DNA from: Geobacteraceae bacterium
GTDB taxonomy: Bacteria > Desulfobacterota > Desulfuromonadia > Geobacterales > Geobacteraceae
DNA: 64,000 nucleotides
NCBI GenBank assembly: GCA_009773645.1
Contig: WSYB01000025.1
Span: 46,468-110,467 of the forward strand
Reading direction: 5' to 3'
Part shown: in pieces, positions 9,134-18,571 of the stretch
Position numbering within the stretch: the first letter of the stretch is position 1
Layout of the letters: each line of letters starts with the position of its first letter
Program-made: the position numbers and the translations under genes
The notes under the pieces: generated by a model
Seen by the model: only the letters and a program-made list of their open reading frames with translations
What the model was told of the DNA's origin: nothing
Databases searched by the model: none

Positions 9134-9298
9134 TACGTTCTTTCTCCTGATATTTTTTTATCCGGCAATTTTCCCGGACAATGGTAACGTAACAACTTTA
9201 CTAACAATGTCAAGCATTAATATCGACGAATTCAAGAAAATCCCGTTCTTCCTCCAGATTGGCGCGCTACCGGTCAATGTCCGTTTTCCTGGTCATCT

Positions 9299-10402
9299 TC
9301 AGTCCCTTGACTTTTCCCCCATGGGCTTCGGCACTTCGCCTGCCAGGAGCGGCCGGGGGGCCAGGTGTTCGGGCAGCCGCAGCAGGGTGACCCCCGGAGG
9401 GATTTCCAGTTGTTCGTACAGGAGATGGGTGCGGCCGATGTAGGTCTTGGAGAAGTGCATGGGGAGGAGAAAGCGCGGACGGAGCCTTTTTGCCAGAAAG
9501 TTGAGGTCATCGGCGCAGAGGTGGTGGGAGATCCGCGCCTTTTCCCGGTCTTCCGTCATGAATGAGCATTCGCTGACGAGGAGTGTCACTCCGTCAAGAA
9601 GCGGCACGACCTTCGCCAGGTTTTCTTCGTTGAAGCCGATGTCGGTGAGGTAGCCGATGGAGGCCGGCGCTTCCTCCTTGCGGATGGCCTCATACAGGGC
9701 GCAGGCGTCATCAACCGGCTCTTCCGTGGGAGCTCCACCCGTGCGCCGAATGACAGTGAGCGGCTCCTCCGCCTGCCAGCCGTTGTAGAAACGTTTCTTC
9801 AAGAGCCGCAGCCAGTCCCCCTTCACCAGTCCAGCGCGGTCAATCTTCCCCTCATCCATCAGAAACGCAGGTATTTCCGTGACCCGGAAGACAAGTGCCG
9901 GAATCTTGTGGTCGCACAGTTCCGCCTCCACTTGCAGGCAGGCGTTACGGAAAATAGTCCTGCCGCTTCGCTCCCGTTCCTCCACGAAGCGGGGGGGGAA
10001 GCCTTCGGAACCGGGGAAAACAGAGGTCCTGATGCGGTCGGTCATAACCTCGTGAACCCGGAAGGAGCACCAGTATGGCTCTGTCAGGTTCCAGTCATAG
10101 CCGGCCAGTTTGTGGGCCATCTTCTGGGCCACTCCCGGCGGGCCGAAGATATCGACCGTCCTGGGGGAGACGTGGACATTGCGGATGAGGGTGTCGATTC
10201 CCATGAAGTGGTCCATGTGGGCATGGGTGATGAACAGCGCCTCCACCGACTTCAGGACACGCTTGGCCAGATGATGGATCTGGCCGCAGTCGAACAGGAG
10301 CCCTTTTCCCAGGGGCCTGACATGGACGTAGAGCACCGGGTCGTCCAGGAGGCCAGAGAAAAAGGTCGGTTCCATGTGGCGAAACGGCAGACGTGGGCTC
10401 AT
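9299..10402 (-). CDS. Metallo-beta-lactamase-fold hydrolase, RNase Z-like
   Basis: A 367-residue protein of the MBL/RNase Z superfamily. The dinuclear zinc motif HxHxDH is intact as THAHMDHFMG (His60, His62, Asp64, His65). Later ligands are probably in LLVSECSF, ISHHLCADD and LLPMHFSK, the last like the terminal His of RNase Z. It is longer than stand-alone tRNase Z (about 300) and has an insert around 190-240, so tRNA 3' processing is possible but not assured. It lies downstream of hemB on the same strand with a REP-like element between, so it is probably not part of the heme operon. Confidence 0.82.
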   Translation of the reverse strand: MSPRLPFRHMEPTFFSGLLDDPVLYVHVRPLGKGLLFDCGQIHHLAKRVLKSVEALFITHAHMDHFMGIDTLIRNVHVSPRTVDIFGPPGVAQKMAHKLAGYDWNLTEPYWCSFRVHEVMTDRIRTSVFPGSEGFPPRFVEERERSGRTIFRNACLQVEAELCDHKIPALVFRVTEIPAFLMDEGKIDRAGLVKGDWLRLLKKRFYNGWQAEEPLTVIRRTGGAPTEEPVDDACALYEAIRKEEAPASIGYLTDIGFNEENLAKVVPLLDGVTLLVSECSFMTEDREKARISHHLCADDLNFLAKRLRPRFLLPMHFSKTYIGRTHLLYEQLEIPPGVTLLRLPEHLAPRPLLAGEVPKPMGEKSRD

Positions 10403-10434
10403 GAACTTAATTATACCAGGGGAATTTGATGGAA

Positions 10435-10499
10435 GTAGGGGCGATTCATGTATAAACGGCTTGACCGTTTATCGGTGACGGTCACTACATCGCCCCTAC
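10435..10499. repeat. REP-like inverted repeat (GTAGGGGCG type), copy 1
   Basis: Ends are inverted: GTAGGGGCGA at the left and TCGCCCCTAC at the right. Inside is a second hairpin, ATAAACGG / CCGTTTAT with loop CTTGA. The same outer arms bracket 44187-44233 in the gyrB-gyrA gap. It occupies the space between hemB and the MBL-fold gene and may act as a transcription or mRNA-stability barrier. Confidence 0.75.
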
Positions 10500-10529
10500 G
10501 GGCCAATGAAAGGCTTTGAAAAAAAGATA

Positions 10530-11543
10530 TTACGGACAGCCGCAGCGGGTCGCCCTGGCTGCCTCGTACCCCTTGTGGAGGAGCTTTGCCGCTTCCTTGG
10601 CGTGGTACGTGAGAATGAGGTCGGCGCCGGCCCGCTTGAAGGAGATCATGGTCTCCATGATGACCCGATCTTCGTCGATCCACCCCATCTTGCCTGCAGC
10701 CTTGATCATGCTGTATTCGCCGGAGACGTTATAGACCGCCACCGGCAGGTTGAATTCATTCCGCATCTCCCGGACGATGTCGAGATAGGGGAGCCCCGGT
10801 TTCACCATGATGATGTCCGCCCCTTCCTCCACGTCCATCTGCGCTTCGCGGAGGGCCTCCAGGCGGTTCGCCGGGTCCATCTGGTAGGAGCGGCGGTCGC
10901 CGAACTGGGGGGTCGATTCGGCCGCCTCGCGAAACGGGCCGTAGTAGCCGGAGGCATACTTAACGGCGTAGCTCATGACCGGGATGTGGGTATAGCCGCT
11001 TTCGTCGAGGATGTTGCGGATGGCGGCGATGCGCCCGTCCATCATGTCCGACGGCGCCACCATGTCGGCCCCTGCCCGGGCATGGGACAGGGCCTCCTTG
11101 GCCAGGAGTTCCAGCGTCGCGTCGTTGTCCACATCCCCATTCTTGATGATGCCGCAGTGGCCGTGGTCGGTGTACTCACACATGCAGACGTCGGTGATGA
11201 CCGCGAGTCCCGGCACCTTCTTTTTCAGTTCCCGGATGGTCTCCTGAATGATGCCGGTGTCCGAGTAGGCGTCGCTTCCCACGGCGTCCTTGGTCTCCGG
11301 GATGCCGAAAAGGAGGACCGCGGGAATTCCCAGCTCATGGGCCTCCTGCGCCTCTTCGACGATGTACTCGATGGACTGCTGGTAGATGCCGGGCATGGAG
11401 GAGACCTCCTTCCTGATCCCTTGGCCGAAGGCGGAAAACATGGGATAGATGAGGTCGTTGGTGGAGAGGGAGGTCTCGCGGACCATGTTGCGGAAGACCT
11501 CCTTGCCTCTTATCCTTCTTGCGCGAAACTGGGGGAAGAACAT
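10530..11543 (-). CDS. hemB: Porphobilinogen synthase (delta-aminolevulinate dehydratase)
   Basis: A 337-residue enzyme that condenses two 5-aminolevulinate molecules into porphobilinogen, the second common step of heme synthesis. The zinc-site cysteines are present in [13 protein letters not shown] (Cys120, 122, 130), marking a zinc-type enzyme. The two active-site lysines are Lys195 ([10 protein letters not shown]) and Lys248 (IIMVKPG), the latter forming the Schiff base. Length is normal. It is the last gene of the minus-strand heme operon, 58 bases after the fused cobA-hemD gene. Confidence 0.97.
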   Translation of the reverse strand: MFFPQFRARRIRGKEVFRNMVRETSLSTNDLIYPMFSAFGQGIRKEVSSMPGIYQQSIEYIVEEAQEAHELGIPAVLLFGIPETKDAVGSDAYSDTGIIQETIRELKKKVPGLAVITDVCMCEYTDHGHCGIIKNGDVDNDATLELLAKEALSHARAGADMVAPSDMMDGRIAAIRNILDESGYTHIPVMSYAVKYASGYYGPFREAAESTPQFGDRRSYQMDPANRLEALREAQMDVEEGADIIMVKPGLPYLDIVREMRNEFNLPVAVYNVSGEYSMIKAAGKMGWIDEDRVIMETMISFKRAGADLILTYHAKEAAKLLHKGYEAARATRCGCP

Positions 11544-11601
11544 TTGTCGCCTCCATGGTTCACGCTACAACCGCCACCGGGCCTTGTTGAGCGTGAACAG
11601 A

Positions 11602-13152
11602 CTATTGGGTTGAGCCAGAGTGCAGGGAAAAAAATTTTACTATTTCTTCGGTCATTGCCGCAAGGGTATATTCCTTCGGCTCGATATCTACCTGAAGTCC
11701 CAGTTCGCGGCAGGTTTTGGAAGTTATCGGGCCGATGGACGCGACGGCGACCCCTTCAAGGAGCTTGAGGAGCCGGTTTTCCCCCAGCATGGCGGCGAGG
11801 TTTGTCACGGTGGAGGAGGAGGTGAAGGTTACACAGTGAATACGTCGCCCTTCCAGGGCTTCCAGGGCCAGGCGGGGAAGCTCGTCGGGGGTCACGTTGC
11901 GGTAGGCGACCGGCGCCACCACTTCAGCCCCCATCCGTCCCAGTTCCGCGGGAATGACATCCCTGGCCCGGTCCGCCTTGGGGAAGAGGACCCGCCGGCC
12001 GGAAACCTCCAGGTCGCGGAACGCCTCGATGACCCCTTCCGCCTTGTAGTCGGACGGCACCAGATCGGCCTTGACGCCGTGAACCCCGAGCGCAGCCGCT
12101 GTTTTCGGACCCACCACGCAGACCCGGCACCGGCCGATGGCCCTGCTGTCGAGTCCCAGGGCTCCCAGCCTGTCGAAGAAAGACTCAACCCCGTTGAAGG
12201 AGGTGAAGACCAGCCAGTCGAAGGAGGAAAGCGCTTCGATGGCTTCGTCCAGCTCGGAGAAGCTCTCCGGCGGGACAATCCTGATGGTGGGGCATTCGAA
12301 TACCCGCGCGCCGTAGCCCGCGAGGAGTTCCGAGAACTCTCCCGCCTGGTCGGCAGTCCGGGTGACCATGATTCCCCGGCCGAACAGGGGGCGGTTGTCG
12401 AACCAGCGGAGCTCTGAGCGAAGCGTTACCACCTCACCGACCACGGTGATCACCGGCGCCTTGAAGGCGGCTTTGCGGGCCTTTTCCGCTATATCGGCAA
12501 GGGTGCCGGTCAGGACCTCCTGTTCCGGCCGGGTCCCCCAGCGGATGAGCGCCACCGGGGTTTCCGGGCTTCTTCCATGGGACATGAGGTTTGCGGCGAT
12601 CTGCGGCAGGTTCTTCATCCCCATGAAGAAAACGACGGTGCCGCTCCCCAGGGAGAGACGCTCCCAGTCTATCTCCGACGCTTCCTTGCCGTGGCTTTCA
12701 TGGCCGGTAACGAATGCCACCGACGTGGTGAATTCCCGATGGGTGAGCGGGATGCCGGCATAGGCCGGCGCGGCAATGCCGGCGGTGACACCCGGGACGA
12801 TTTCAAAGGGGATGCCGGCGCTGACCAGCGCCTCACACTCTTCGCCGCCGCGGCCGAAAACGAACGGGTCTCCCCCTTTGAGTCGCGCCACCCGCTTTCC
12901 TTCCAGTGCCTTTCTGACCAGCAGATCGTTGATCTGCCACTGCTCGCGGTTATGGGCCCCTCCCACCTTGCCGGCATAGATGAGCTCCGCCCCCTTTGGG
13001 GCATATTCCAGGAGGCTCTCATTGGCCAGGTAGTCGTAGATGATGACCTCAGCTCTGGCGATGCACTCCCGCCCCTTGACGGTTATCAGTCCGGGGTCGC
13101 CCGGACCGGCGCCGATGAGGTAGACGTAGCCTTTTTTTGTGGATTCAGCCAT
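11602..13152 (-). CDS. cobA-hemD: Fused uroporphyrinogen-III C-methyltransferase / uroporphyrinogen-III synthase
   Basis: A two-domain protein of 516 residues. The first half is SUMT: YLIGAGPGDPGLITVKG at the start, DYLANESLL, LKGGDPFVFGRGGEE and VPGVTAGIAAPAYAGIPLTHR are its hallmarks; it methylates uroporphyrinogen III toward siroheme and cobalamin. The second half (about 255-510) is HemD, with VMVTRTADQAGEFSELL and IHCVTFTSSSTV; it cyclises hydroxymethylbilane to uroporphyrinogen III. The fusion is common in Geobacter and clostridia and puts the branch point of heme and siroheme/B12 in one chain. The start at ATG 13152 is supported by homology only; no clear ribosome site precedes it, and a TTG at 13170 is possible. 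Confidence 0.95.
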   Translation of the reverse strand: MAESTKKGYVYLIGAGPGDPGLITVKGRECIARAEVIIYDYLANESLLEYAPKGAELIYAGKVGGAHNREQWQINDLLVRKALEGKRVARLKGGDPFVFGRGGEECEALVSAGIPFEIVPGVTAGIAAPAYAGIPLTHREFTTSVAFVTGHESHGKEASEIDWERLSLGSGTVVFFMGMKNLPQIAANLMSHGRSPETPVALIRWGTRPEQEVLTGTLADIAEKARKAAFKAPVITVVGEVVTLRSELRWFDNRPLFGRGIMVTRTADQAGEFSELLAGYGARVFECPTIRIVPPESFSELDEAIEALSSFDWLVFTSFNGVESFFDRLGALGLDSRAIGRCRVCVVGPKTAAALGVHGVKADLVPSDYKAEGVIEAFRDLEVSGRRVLFPKADRARDVIPAELGRMGAEVVAPVAYRNVTPDELPRLALEALEGRRIHCVTFTSSSTVTNLAAMLGENRLLKLLEGVAVASIGPITSKTCRELGLQVDIEPKEYTLAAMTEEIVKFFSLHSGSTQ

Positions 13153-13171
13153 ATTGCACGAAATAACCAAG

Positions 13172-13418
13172 TTTAACAGGGATGGACAGGATATACAGGA
13201 TGAAGAGCGGGAACATCAATAAACCTAGAAAAAGCATTTTGAACACGGATCAAATCTGATTAATACGGATTTTCAGGGATTTAAACCACTGAGAGCATTA
13301 ACCCAAAAGGTTGTAGTAGTAACCCGGTTCATCTCCTTGAATTATCAGTTTTAATCCGCTTTTTCCGTGTTAATCATAAAGGTTTTATCCTGTTCATCCT
13401 GTATATCCTTGTTAATAC
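13172..13418. repeat. Long imperfect inverted repeat filling the hemC-hemD gap
   Basis: The left edge reads GGACAGGATATACAGGATGA and the right edge is its near-complement (TCATCCTGTATATCC at about 13395). A second nested pair, rich in ACACGGAT / ATCCG, lies inside (about 13250-13380). Nothing in it looks coding. Similar motifs (ATCTGCGT, CACAGATGG) recur around 29990-30080. It resembles a non-autonomous repeat family rather than a terminator, and it separates two genes of one operon. Confidence 0.6.
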
Positions 13419-13431
13419 CATGTTTGCGATT

Positions 13432-14388
13432 TTAGACGGGAATCTCCTTCTCCCGCGTCACTTCCCGCTGGTATACTTCCGACAGTATCTCGTGGGCGCC
13501 GTCTTTCAGGAGCTGTTCCGCCAGAGCGATCCCCAGCTTTTCGCACTGCTCGGCCGGCCCGGTGATGCTCCCCTTGACCGACTTTTTGCCATCCACCGAG
13601 GCAACGAAACCGGTCAGCGTGAGCTCATTCTCCGTGACCACGCCGTGGGCGGCGATCGGCACCTGGCACCCACCTTCGCAGCGCCACAGAAGCGCCCGTT
13701 CCGCCCGCACCGCGTGGCTGGTGGCGGGGTGATTGAAAAATTCGATGGTCTTTTTGACCTCTTCGTTGTCGAGACGGCACTCGATGCCGAGGGCTCCCTG
13801 GCCGATGGCGGGGATGGAGAGGTCGGTATCGAGGTACTCGGTGACCCGGTCGGTGTAGCCCAGGCGCTTAAGCCCTGCAGCGGCCAGAATGACCGCGTCG
13901 AGTTTTTCCGTCTCCAGCTTGTTGATGCGGGTCTCCACATTGCCGCGGATGATGACCATCTCCAGATCGGGTCGGACCTTCAGGAGCTGGGCCTGGCGGC
14001 GGAGTGCTGAGGTCCCGATGCGCGCCGCCGGCGGGAGGTCTGCAAACTTTACCCCGCGGGATATGACGGCATCGCGCGGGTCTTCCCGTTCGGTGATGCA
14101 GTGAAGACCCAGTCCTTCAGGGAACTCCGTCGGCACATCCTTCATGCTGTGCACCGCGATATCGATATCACCGCGCAGCATCGCCTCTTCGATCTCCTTG
14201 ACAAACAGCCCCTTTCCGCCCACCTGGGCCAGTGGCACGTCAAGGATCTTGTCGCCGATGGTTTTTATCTTGACGAGGGTCACCTCCATCCCCGGATTAC
14301 GCTTTTCCAGCTCGGATTTTACCCAGTTGGCCTGCCAGAGCGCCAGCTGGCTGGCGCGGGTTCCAATTCTCAGTTGTGTCAATGACAT
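13432..14388 (-). CDS. hemC: Porphobilinogen deaminase (hydroxymethylbilane synthase)
   Basis: A 318-residue enzyme that joins four porphobilinogens into hydroxymethylbilane. It starts RIGTRASQLALWQA, has GDIDIAVHSMKDVPTE (with the catalytic Asp region), IGTSALRR, and RCEGGCQVPIAAHG, where Cys241 should carry the dipyrromethane cofactor. Length is normal. It lies between hemA and the cobA-hemD fusion in the heme operon. Confidence 0.97.
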   Translation of the reverse strand: MSLTQLRIGTRASQLALWQANWVKSELEKRNPGMEVTLVKIKTIGDKILDVPLAQVGGKGLFVKEIEEAMLRGDIDIAVHSMKDVPTEFPEGLGLHCITEREDPRDAVISRGVKFADLPPAARIGTSALRRQAQLLKVRPDLEMVIIRGNVETRINKLETEKLDAVILAAAGLKRLGYTDRVTEYLDTDLSIPAIGQGALGIECRLDNEEVKKTIEFFNHPATSHAVRAERALLWRCEGGCQVPIAAHGVVTENELTLTGFVASVDGKKSVKGSITGPAEQCEKLGIALAEQLLKDGAHEILSEVYQREVTREKEIPV

Positions 14389-14481
14389 ATACCTGTATCT
14401 CCTTTGAAGGGCCCGAGGCGCTGGGCGTTGGGCGCTAGGTAAATCCTAGAACCTAGAGCCTGGCGCCTAGAGCCTGGTTTA

Positions 14482-15783
14482 TTATTCCTCCAGTTCCCCC
14501 ACTTCCTCTTCCGGCGGCGCCGTCTCCAGGTCGAACAGATTGCGCAGGGCGTCCACGTAGAGGTCGGCGCGCCCCCCCTGGCCAGTCTGTTTCAGGACGC
14601 TGGTGGGGGGATGGAGCAGCTTGTTGATGATGGCGGAGGTCAGGGCCTCCAGCCGCTTCTGCTCTTCCGGTGTCAGGTCCTTCCAGTTGGCCAGGGTCTT
14701 GGCCAGCTCGGCCTGGCGTGTCTCCTCGAACCTGGAACGCAGCGCTACAATGGTCGGCGTGATGTCCAGCGAGGAGAGCCATTTGAAGAACTGGCCGATC
14801 TCCTGGCTTACGATATCCTCCGCTTTTTTTGCCTCTTCCGCCCGCTGCTGGAGGTTGCTCGCCACCACTTCCTGGAGATCGTCGACGGTGTAAAGATAAA
14901 CGTTCTCCACATCGTTGACCTTCGGGTCGATGTCGCGCGGCACGGCGATGTCGATGAAGAACATCGGTTTCAGCTTCCTGCGGCGCATCACATTTTCCAC
15001 ATCCCTGGGGCCGATGATAAAGTGGGGGGCGCCGGTTGAGGAGAGGACGATGTCGGCCTTGTGCAGGTAATCGAAGAGGTCGTCGAAGCGTACCGCCTTG
15101 CCGTCAAATTCCTCGGCCAGTTTTTCGGCCCGCTCGAAGGTCCGGTTGGTGACCATGACGCCGCGCGCGCCGTTGTTGAGGAAATGCTTGGCGGCCAATT
15201 CGCACATCTCGCCGGCGCCGATGAGCATGACGGTCTTGTCGGAGAGGTCGTCGAATATCTTTTTTGCCAGCTCTACGGCAGCAAAGGCGACGGATACGGC
15301 CGAAGAGGCGATTTTGGTTTCGGTGCGCACCCGTTTGGCCACGGAGAAGGCCTTGTGGAGAAAACGGTTCAGGATGATGCCGGAGGTCTTGTATTCTGCT
15401 GCATAGCCGTAGGCCGTCTTGATCTGCCCCAGTATCTGCGGCTCCCCCACCACCATGGAGTCGAGACTGGCGGACACGCGGAATACGTGGCGGATTGCGG
15501 CCTCGCCGTGGTGAGTGTAAAGGTGCGGCTCCAGGGTTTCCAGGGGGATATGGTGGTAGTCGGCCAGGAAGCGCTTCAACCTCGCCATTCCCCCTGCGAT
15601 GTCACGGGAGGTGGCGTAAACTTCCACCCTGTTGCAGGTGGAGACGATCACCGCTTCGGTGATGTCAGGGAGCGAGACAAGGGCCTGTAAGGGCTTTTCC
15701 ATCTGGTTCGGGGCAAAGGCCACCTTTTCTCGTATTTCTACGGAGGCCGTCTTGTGTGAGAGCCCCACTACTACGATATTCAT
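14482..15783 (-). CDS. hemA: Glutamyl-tRNA reductase
   Basis: A 433-residue NADPH-dependent enzyme that reduces glutamyl-tRNA to glutamate-1-semialdehyde, the first committed step of C5-pathway heme synthesis. The catalytic cysteine is Cys50 in [11 protein letters not shown]; the start [14 protein letters not shown], the [13 protein letters not shown] loop, the NADP-binding VMLIGAGEM and the C-terminal dimerisation helix are all present. The gap to hemC (14389-14481) holds two copies of CCTAGAGCCTGG, a small direct repeat. It follows ccsB on the same strand with a 25-base gap. Confidence 0.97.
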   Translation of the reverse strand: MNIVVVGLSHKTASVEIREKVAFAPNQMEKPLQALVSLPDITEAVIVSTCNRVEVYATSRDIAGGMARLKRFLADYHHIPLETLEPHLYTHHGEAAIRHVFRVSASLDSMVVGEPQILGQIKTAYGYAAEYKTSGIILNRFLHKAFSVAKRVRTETKIASSAVSVAFAAVELAKKIFDDLSDKTVMLIGAGEMCELAAKHFLNNGARGVMVTNRTFERAEKLAEEFDGKAVRFDDLFDYLHKADIVLSSTGAPHFIIGPRDVENVMRRRKLKPMFFIDIAVPRDIDPKVNDVENVYLYTVDDLQEVVASNLQQRAEEAKKAEDIVSQEIGQFFKWLSSLDITPTIVALRSRFEETRQAELAKTLANWKDLTPEEQKRLEALTSAIINKLLHPPTSVLKQTGQGGRADLYVDALRNLFDLETAPPEEEVGELEE

Positions 15784-15808
15784 GTGTTGTCAGCCTCTTT
15801 TCAACTAT

Positions 15809-16711
15809 TTAGTTTCCATCCGGAAAGTCCGGATGAGAAACTATTGGTTTCCAGATAGGAAACGAGGATTTTTTTGTCCTGGCAAGGAAATCAAGGGATT
15901 GCGCGGAGTGCAGCCCCGGCAGTAAAAGGTTCACGCCGATAAAGGTGAAAAGCAGCACGAAAAAACCGATAATGGCCAGAATGGCGGCCTTTTTCCCCCG
16001 CCAGCCGGTGGTCAGCCTACCATGGAGCAGGGCGGCATAGACAAACCAGGTGATGAGCGACCACGTTTCCTTGGGGTCCCAGCTCCAGTAGGTCCCCCAG
16101 GCGGTTTCGGCCCAGATCGCACCGGAGATGATGGCGAGGGTGAGGAGTGGAAAGCCGAAGGTCAGGCAGCGGTAATTGATATCATCCAGCTTGTCGAGCG
16201 ACGGGAGCTTCTGGTACATGGCCCCCAGTTTCTTGCTCTTCAGGAAATGTTCCTGAATCAGATACATGATGGCGGCGCCGAAAGCCACCGCAAAGGTGGC
16301 ATAGCCGAAAAAAGCCACAGTGGTGTGCACCGCCAGCCATTTGCTTTTCAGCGCCGGGTTGAGGGGCGTGATGGCCGTGGGAAAGATGGTCGAGACAAGC
16401 ATAAGGATCAACGCCACCGGTGTGACGAAGGAGCCGAGGATGAACACCTTGTATTTACGCTCAATAATGATGAACACGCCGACAATGGAGAGGCTGAAAA
16501 AGGAGAGCGATTCATGCAGATTGGTTATGGGGGTGCGCCCCGCTTCCAGGTAGCGGTCGAGGGTGAATGCGCAATGGAGCAGAAAACCGGCGGTAATGAG
16601 CCAGCGGGAGGCCTGGCCGAGCGTTTCGCGGGGCTTTATCAGATAGGCCAGATAGGCGACGGTGGCCACGAAATAGATGCCCAGGGTAGAATAAAAAAGC
16701 ACGGCGTTCAT
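15809..16711 (-). CDS. ccsB: Cytochrome c assembly protein CcsB/ResC-type, C-terminus from a repeat
   Basis: A 300-residue membrane protein with about eight hydrophobic segments. The tryptophan-rich heme-handling motif is clear: TAWGTYWSWDPKETWSLI. It belongs to the CcmC/CcsA heme-handling family and would help deliver heme to apocytochromes in the membrane. The family normally ends shortly after VNLLLPGLHS; here, directly after that, AQSLDFLARTKKSSFP and about 16 further residues are encoded by the dispersed repeat copy B. The tail is soluble and basic, so function is probably kept. The start overlaps the stop of the upstream sirC-like gene by ATGA. Confidence 0.92.
   Translation of the reverse strand: MNAVLFYSTLGIYFVATVAYLAYLIKPRETLGQASRWLITAGFLLHCAFTLDRYLEAGRTPITNLHESLSFFSLSIVGVFIIIERKYKVFILGSFVTPVALILMLVSTIFPTAITPLNPALKSKWLAVHTTVAFFGYATFAVAFGAAIMYLIQEHFLKSKKLGAMYQKLPSLDKLDDINYRCLTFGFPLLTLAIISGAIWAETAWGTYWSWDPKETWSLITWFVYAALLHGRLTTGWRGKKAAILAIIGFFVLLFTFIGVNLLLPGLHSAQSLDFLARTKKSSFPIWKPIVSHPDFPDGN
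15811..15908. repeat. Dispersed two-hairpin repeat, copy B (inside ccsB 3' end)
   Basis: This is the same element as 3278-3374. The second hairpin is GTTTCC / GGAAAC in this copy, so the stem is kept although loop bases differ. It covers the last 32 or so codons and the stop region of ccsB. The frame stays open through the element, as it does in copy A. Confidence 0.85.
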
Positions 16712-17382
16712 TCGGTATCCTTTCCTTTCACCCCCAGCTCGGCCAGGGTGAACCCCGGACCGAAAAGCTTCAGGAGAAGGTGGTCTATTTCAACGGTGGA
16801 ACGGTTCTTAACGAGCACCGGCAGGTTGTGTCCGACGAGCTCGCATAAAAGCTTCCTATTGTAAGCGTTGTTCCCCTTTTCAGTCAACAGCTTTTCACGT
16901 ACGGCGCCCAGAAGCTCTAGCGCAGCCCCATATTCCGGCCCAAAAAGGCCTTCCAGCTCTTCCCGGATTTTCCGGGAGAGGAGCGGGAATTTACCGCCGG
17001 TGGATACGGTGATGAGGAGTTCCCCTCTGGCAATCACGGAAGGCGACGTGAAGTCGCTTATTTCCGGGGCGTCGGCGATGTTGGCGGGGATGCCTGCGGC
17101 CTTCGCCTCTGCCGCCGCCGCCCGGTTGGTTGCATGGTCGTCGGTGGCGGCAAAGACGAGAAACGCGTCGGCAAGGTCGCCTGCCTTATACTCCCTGGCC
17201 AGGTGCACGATGCTCCCTTGGGCGTGGAGATCCCGCAGGCCGTTCACAAGGTCGGGAGCGATCACCGTCACCTGCGCCCCGGCTTGAATCAATGAGAGGC
17301 ATTTGCGTTCGGCGACGCTTCCCCCGCCGATAATCACTGCGCGTTTGCCGCGGATATTGAGATTTATGGGGAAATACCGCAT
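16708..17382 (-). CDS. Precorrin-2 dehydrogenase / sirohydrochlorin chelatase (CysG N-domain, SirC/Met8-like)
   Basis: A 224-residue protein. The N-terminal NAD-binding motif VIIGGGSVAERKCLSLIQAGA is followed by VTVIAPDL, ADAFLVFAATDD, IPANIADAPE and ARGELLITVSTGGKFPLLSRKIRE, all characteristic of the siroheme synthase N-terminal half. It oxidises precorrin-2 to sirohydrochlorin and may insert iron, completing the route opened by the SUMT domain encoded downstream. ATG 17382 (MRYFPINLN) fits the family start; the ribosome site is weak. It is the first gene of the heme/cytochrome operon and is divergent from trxA. Confidence 0.93.
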   Translation of the reverse strand: MRYFPINLNIRGKRAVIIGGGSVAERKCLSLIQAGAQVTVIAPDLVNGLRDLHAQGSIVHLAREYKAGDLADAFLVFAATDDHATNRAAAAEAKAAGIPANIADAPEISDFTSPSVIARGELLITVSTGGKFPLLSRKIREELEGLFGPEYGAALELLGAVREKLLTEKGNNAYNRKLLCELVGHNLPVLVKNRSTVEIDHLLLKLFGPGFTLAELGVKGKDTE

Positions 17383-17641
17383 GGCGTCTTTACGTGATGG
17401 TAATTTGTGCTTTCTTTGAGAAATCACGGACTGCCGACTAGCTACGCAGAAATACAAAAAATACTATATCACTTACCCGCGAGTGTCTGTCAACAGTTAT
17501 CAAGCATTCACCAGAGGCATTTATGGTGAATCGTGAATTACAATGCGCCGTTTTGTTTTTACTCCTTGATTTTTTTACCGGCTCAGTTATATTTATAAGA
17601 CTTTTCATATCTATTTTTAAACTCAAAAAGGAGACATGTAG

Positions 17642-17971
17642 ATGGCCAGCGAAAAGGTTAATACATTGGGTGACGATAATTTTGAGACGGAAGTTCTGCA
17701 GTCTGCTATTCCGGTGCTGGTGGATTTCTGGGCCACCTGGTGCGCCCCCTGCAAGGCCATTGCCCCGGTAATCGACTCTATTGCGGAAGAATATGACGGC
17801 AAGGTGAAGGTCGGCAAAGTGAATGTTGACGATAACCCCGGCACCCCCGGCAAATATGGGGTTCGCGGCATCCCTACCGTCATCCTCTTCAAGGACGGCA
17901 AGGTGGTGGATCAGGTGGTGGGAGCGGTTCCCAAGGCGCAGTTGGAGGCGCTTATTAAAAAGGCGTTGTAA
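17642..17971 (+). CDS. trxA: Thioredoxin
   Basis: A 109-residue thioredoxin-fold protein with active site WCAPC (Cys34, Cys37). The cis-proline is in GIPTVILF, and the DFWATWC strand and terminal amphipathic helix are complete, so it should be a functional cytosolic disulfide reductant. AAAGGAG lies just upstream of the ATG. It precedes a TlpA-like exported reductase by 18 bases, so the two are probably cotranscribed. Confidence 0.95.
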   Translation: MASEKVNTLGDDNFETEVLQSAIPVLVDFWATWCAPCKAIAPVIDSIAEEYDGKVKVGKVNVDDNPGTPGKYGVRGIPTVILFKDGKVVDQVVGAVPKAQLEALIKKAL

Positions 17972-17989
17972 TCATGAAAGACGGTTTTT

Positions 17990-18502
17990 ATGCGGTTACT
18001 TAAGAGTCTGTGGTTTTACTGTGCAATTGCGGCGGCGGTGCCTTACTGCCTGCCGTCTCCTGCCTTGGCCGTTCTCCAGAAGGGGCAGCCGGCGCCCCCC
18101 ATCAAGGTTGTGACCACTTCCGGCCAGCAGGTCACCCTGGCCAATTACAAGGGGTACGTGCTGGTCTTGGACTTCTTTGCCACCTGGTGTGGACCGTGCC
18201 GGGAGTTAATCCCCCACCTGAAGGAACTGAACAGCAAATACGGCAAGCAGGGGCTGCAGATCCTCGGCATGAGCGTTGATGACGAGGGCGAGAAGGTAGT
18301 CAAGGAATTTGTCGCCAATAAGAGAATCACCTATCCGGTTGCCCTGGCCGACGAAGACCTGCAGGCCGATTATGGTCTCCGCTCCGTTCCCACCATCTAT
18401 GTCATCAATAAACGGGGGGTGGTTGTGGAGAAGTACATGGGTTTTTCCGATGAAACGGAGAAGGCCGTGGAGACCCTGATCAAGAAGCTTCTGGCTGAGT
18501 AA
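17990..18502 (+). CDS. Exported TlpA/ResA-like thiol-disulfide oxidoreductase
   Basis: A 170-residue protein. Residues 1-27 form a signal peptide or membrane anchor ending at PALA. The redoxin domain has active site WCGPC (Cys67, Cys70), LDFFATWCGPCREL, the SVPTIYVINKRG cis-Pro segment and the ResA/TlpA insert. Proteins of this type keep apocytochrome c heme-binding cysteines reduced in the periplasm, which fits the nearby ccsB and the cytochrome-rich lifestyle. It follows trxA closely and is ended by the terminator at 18529-18571. Confidence 0.9.
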   Translation: MRLLKSLWFYCAIAAAVPYCLPSPALAVLQKGQPAPPIKVVTTSGQQVTLANYKGYVLVLDFFATWCGPCRELIPHLKELNSKYGKQGLQILGMSVDDEGEKVVKEFVANKRITYPVALADEDLQADYGLRSVPTIYVINKRGVVVEKYMGFSDETEKAVETLIKKLLAE

Positions 18503-18528
18503 TCGAATCTGGTGCGGAGCTAGGAGAA

Positions 18529-18571
18529 GGGCCGCTTGTGCCGGTGTGATGCCGGTGCAGCGGTCTTTTTT
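18529..18571 (+). terminator. Rho-independent terminator of the trxA-tlpA unit
   Basis: A long stem (GCCGCTTGTGCCGG / GCCGGTGCAGCGGT with one mismatch region) and loop TGTGAT is followed by TTTTTT. It lies 27 bases after the TlpA-like gene. Confidence 0.85.

Noticed and set aside
17642..17971. WCAPC instead of WCGPC in thioredoxin
   Set aside because: This variant is common in bacterial thioredoxins and is not unusual.
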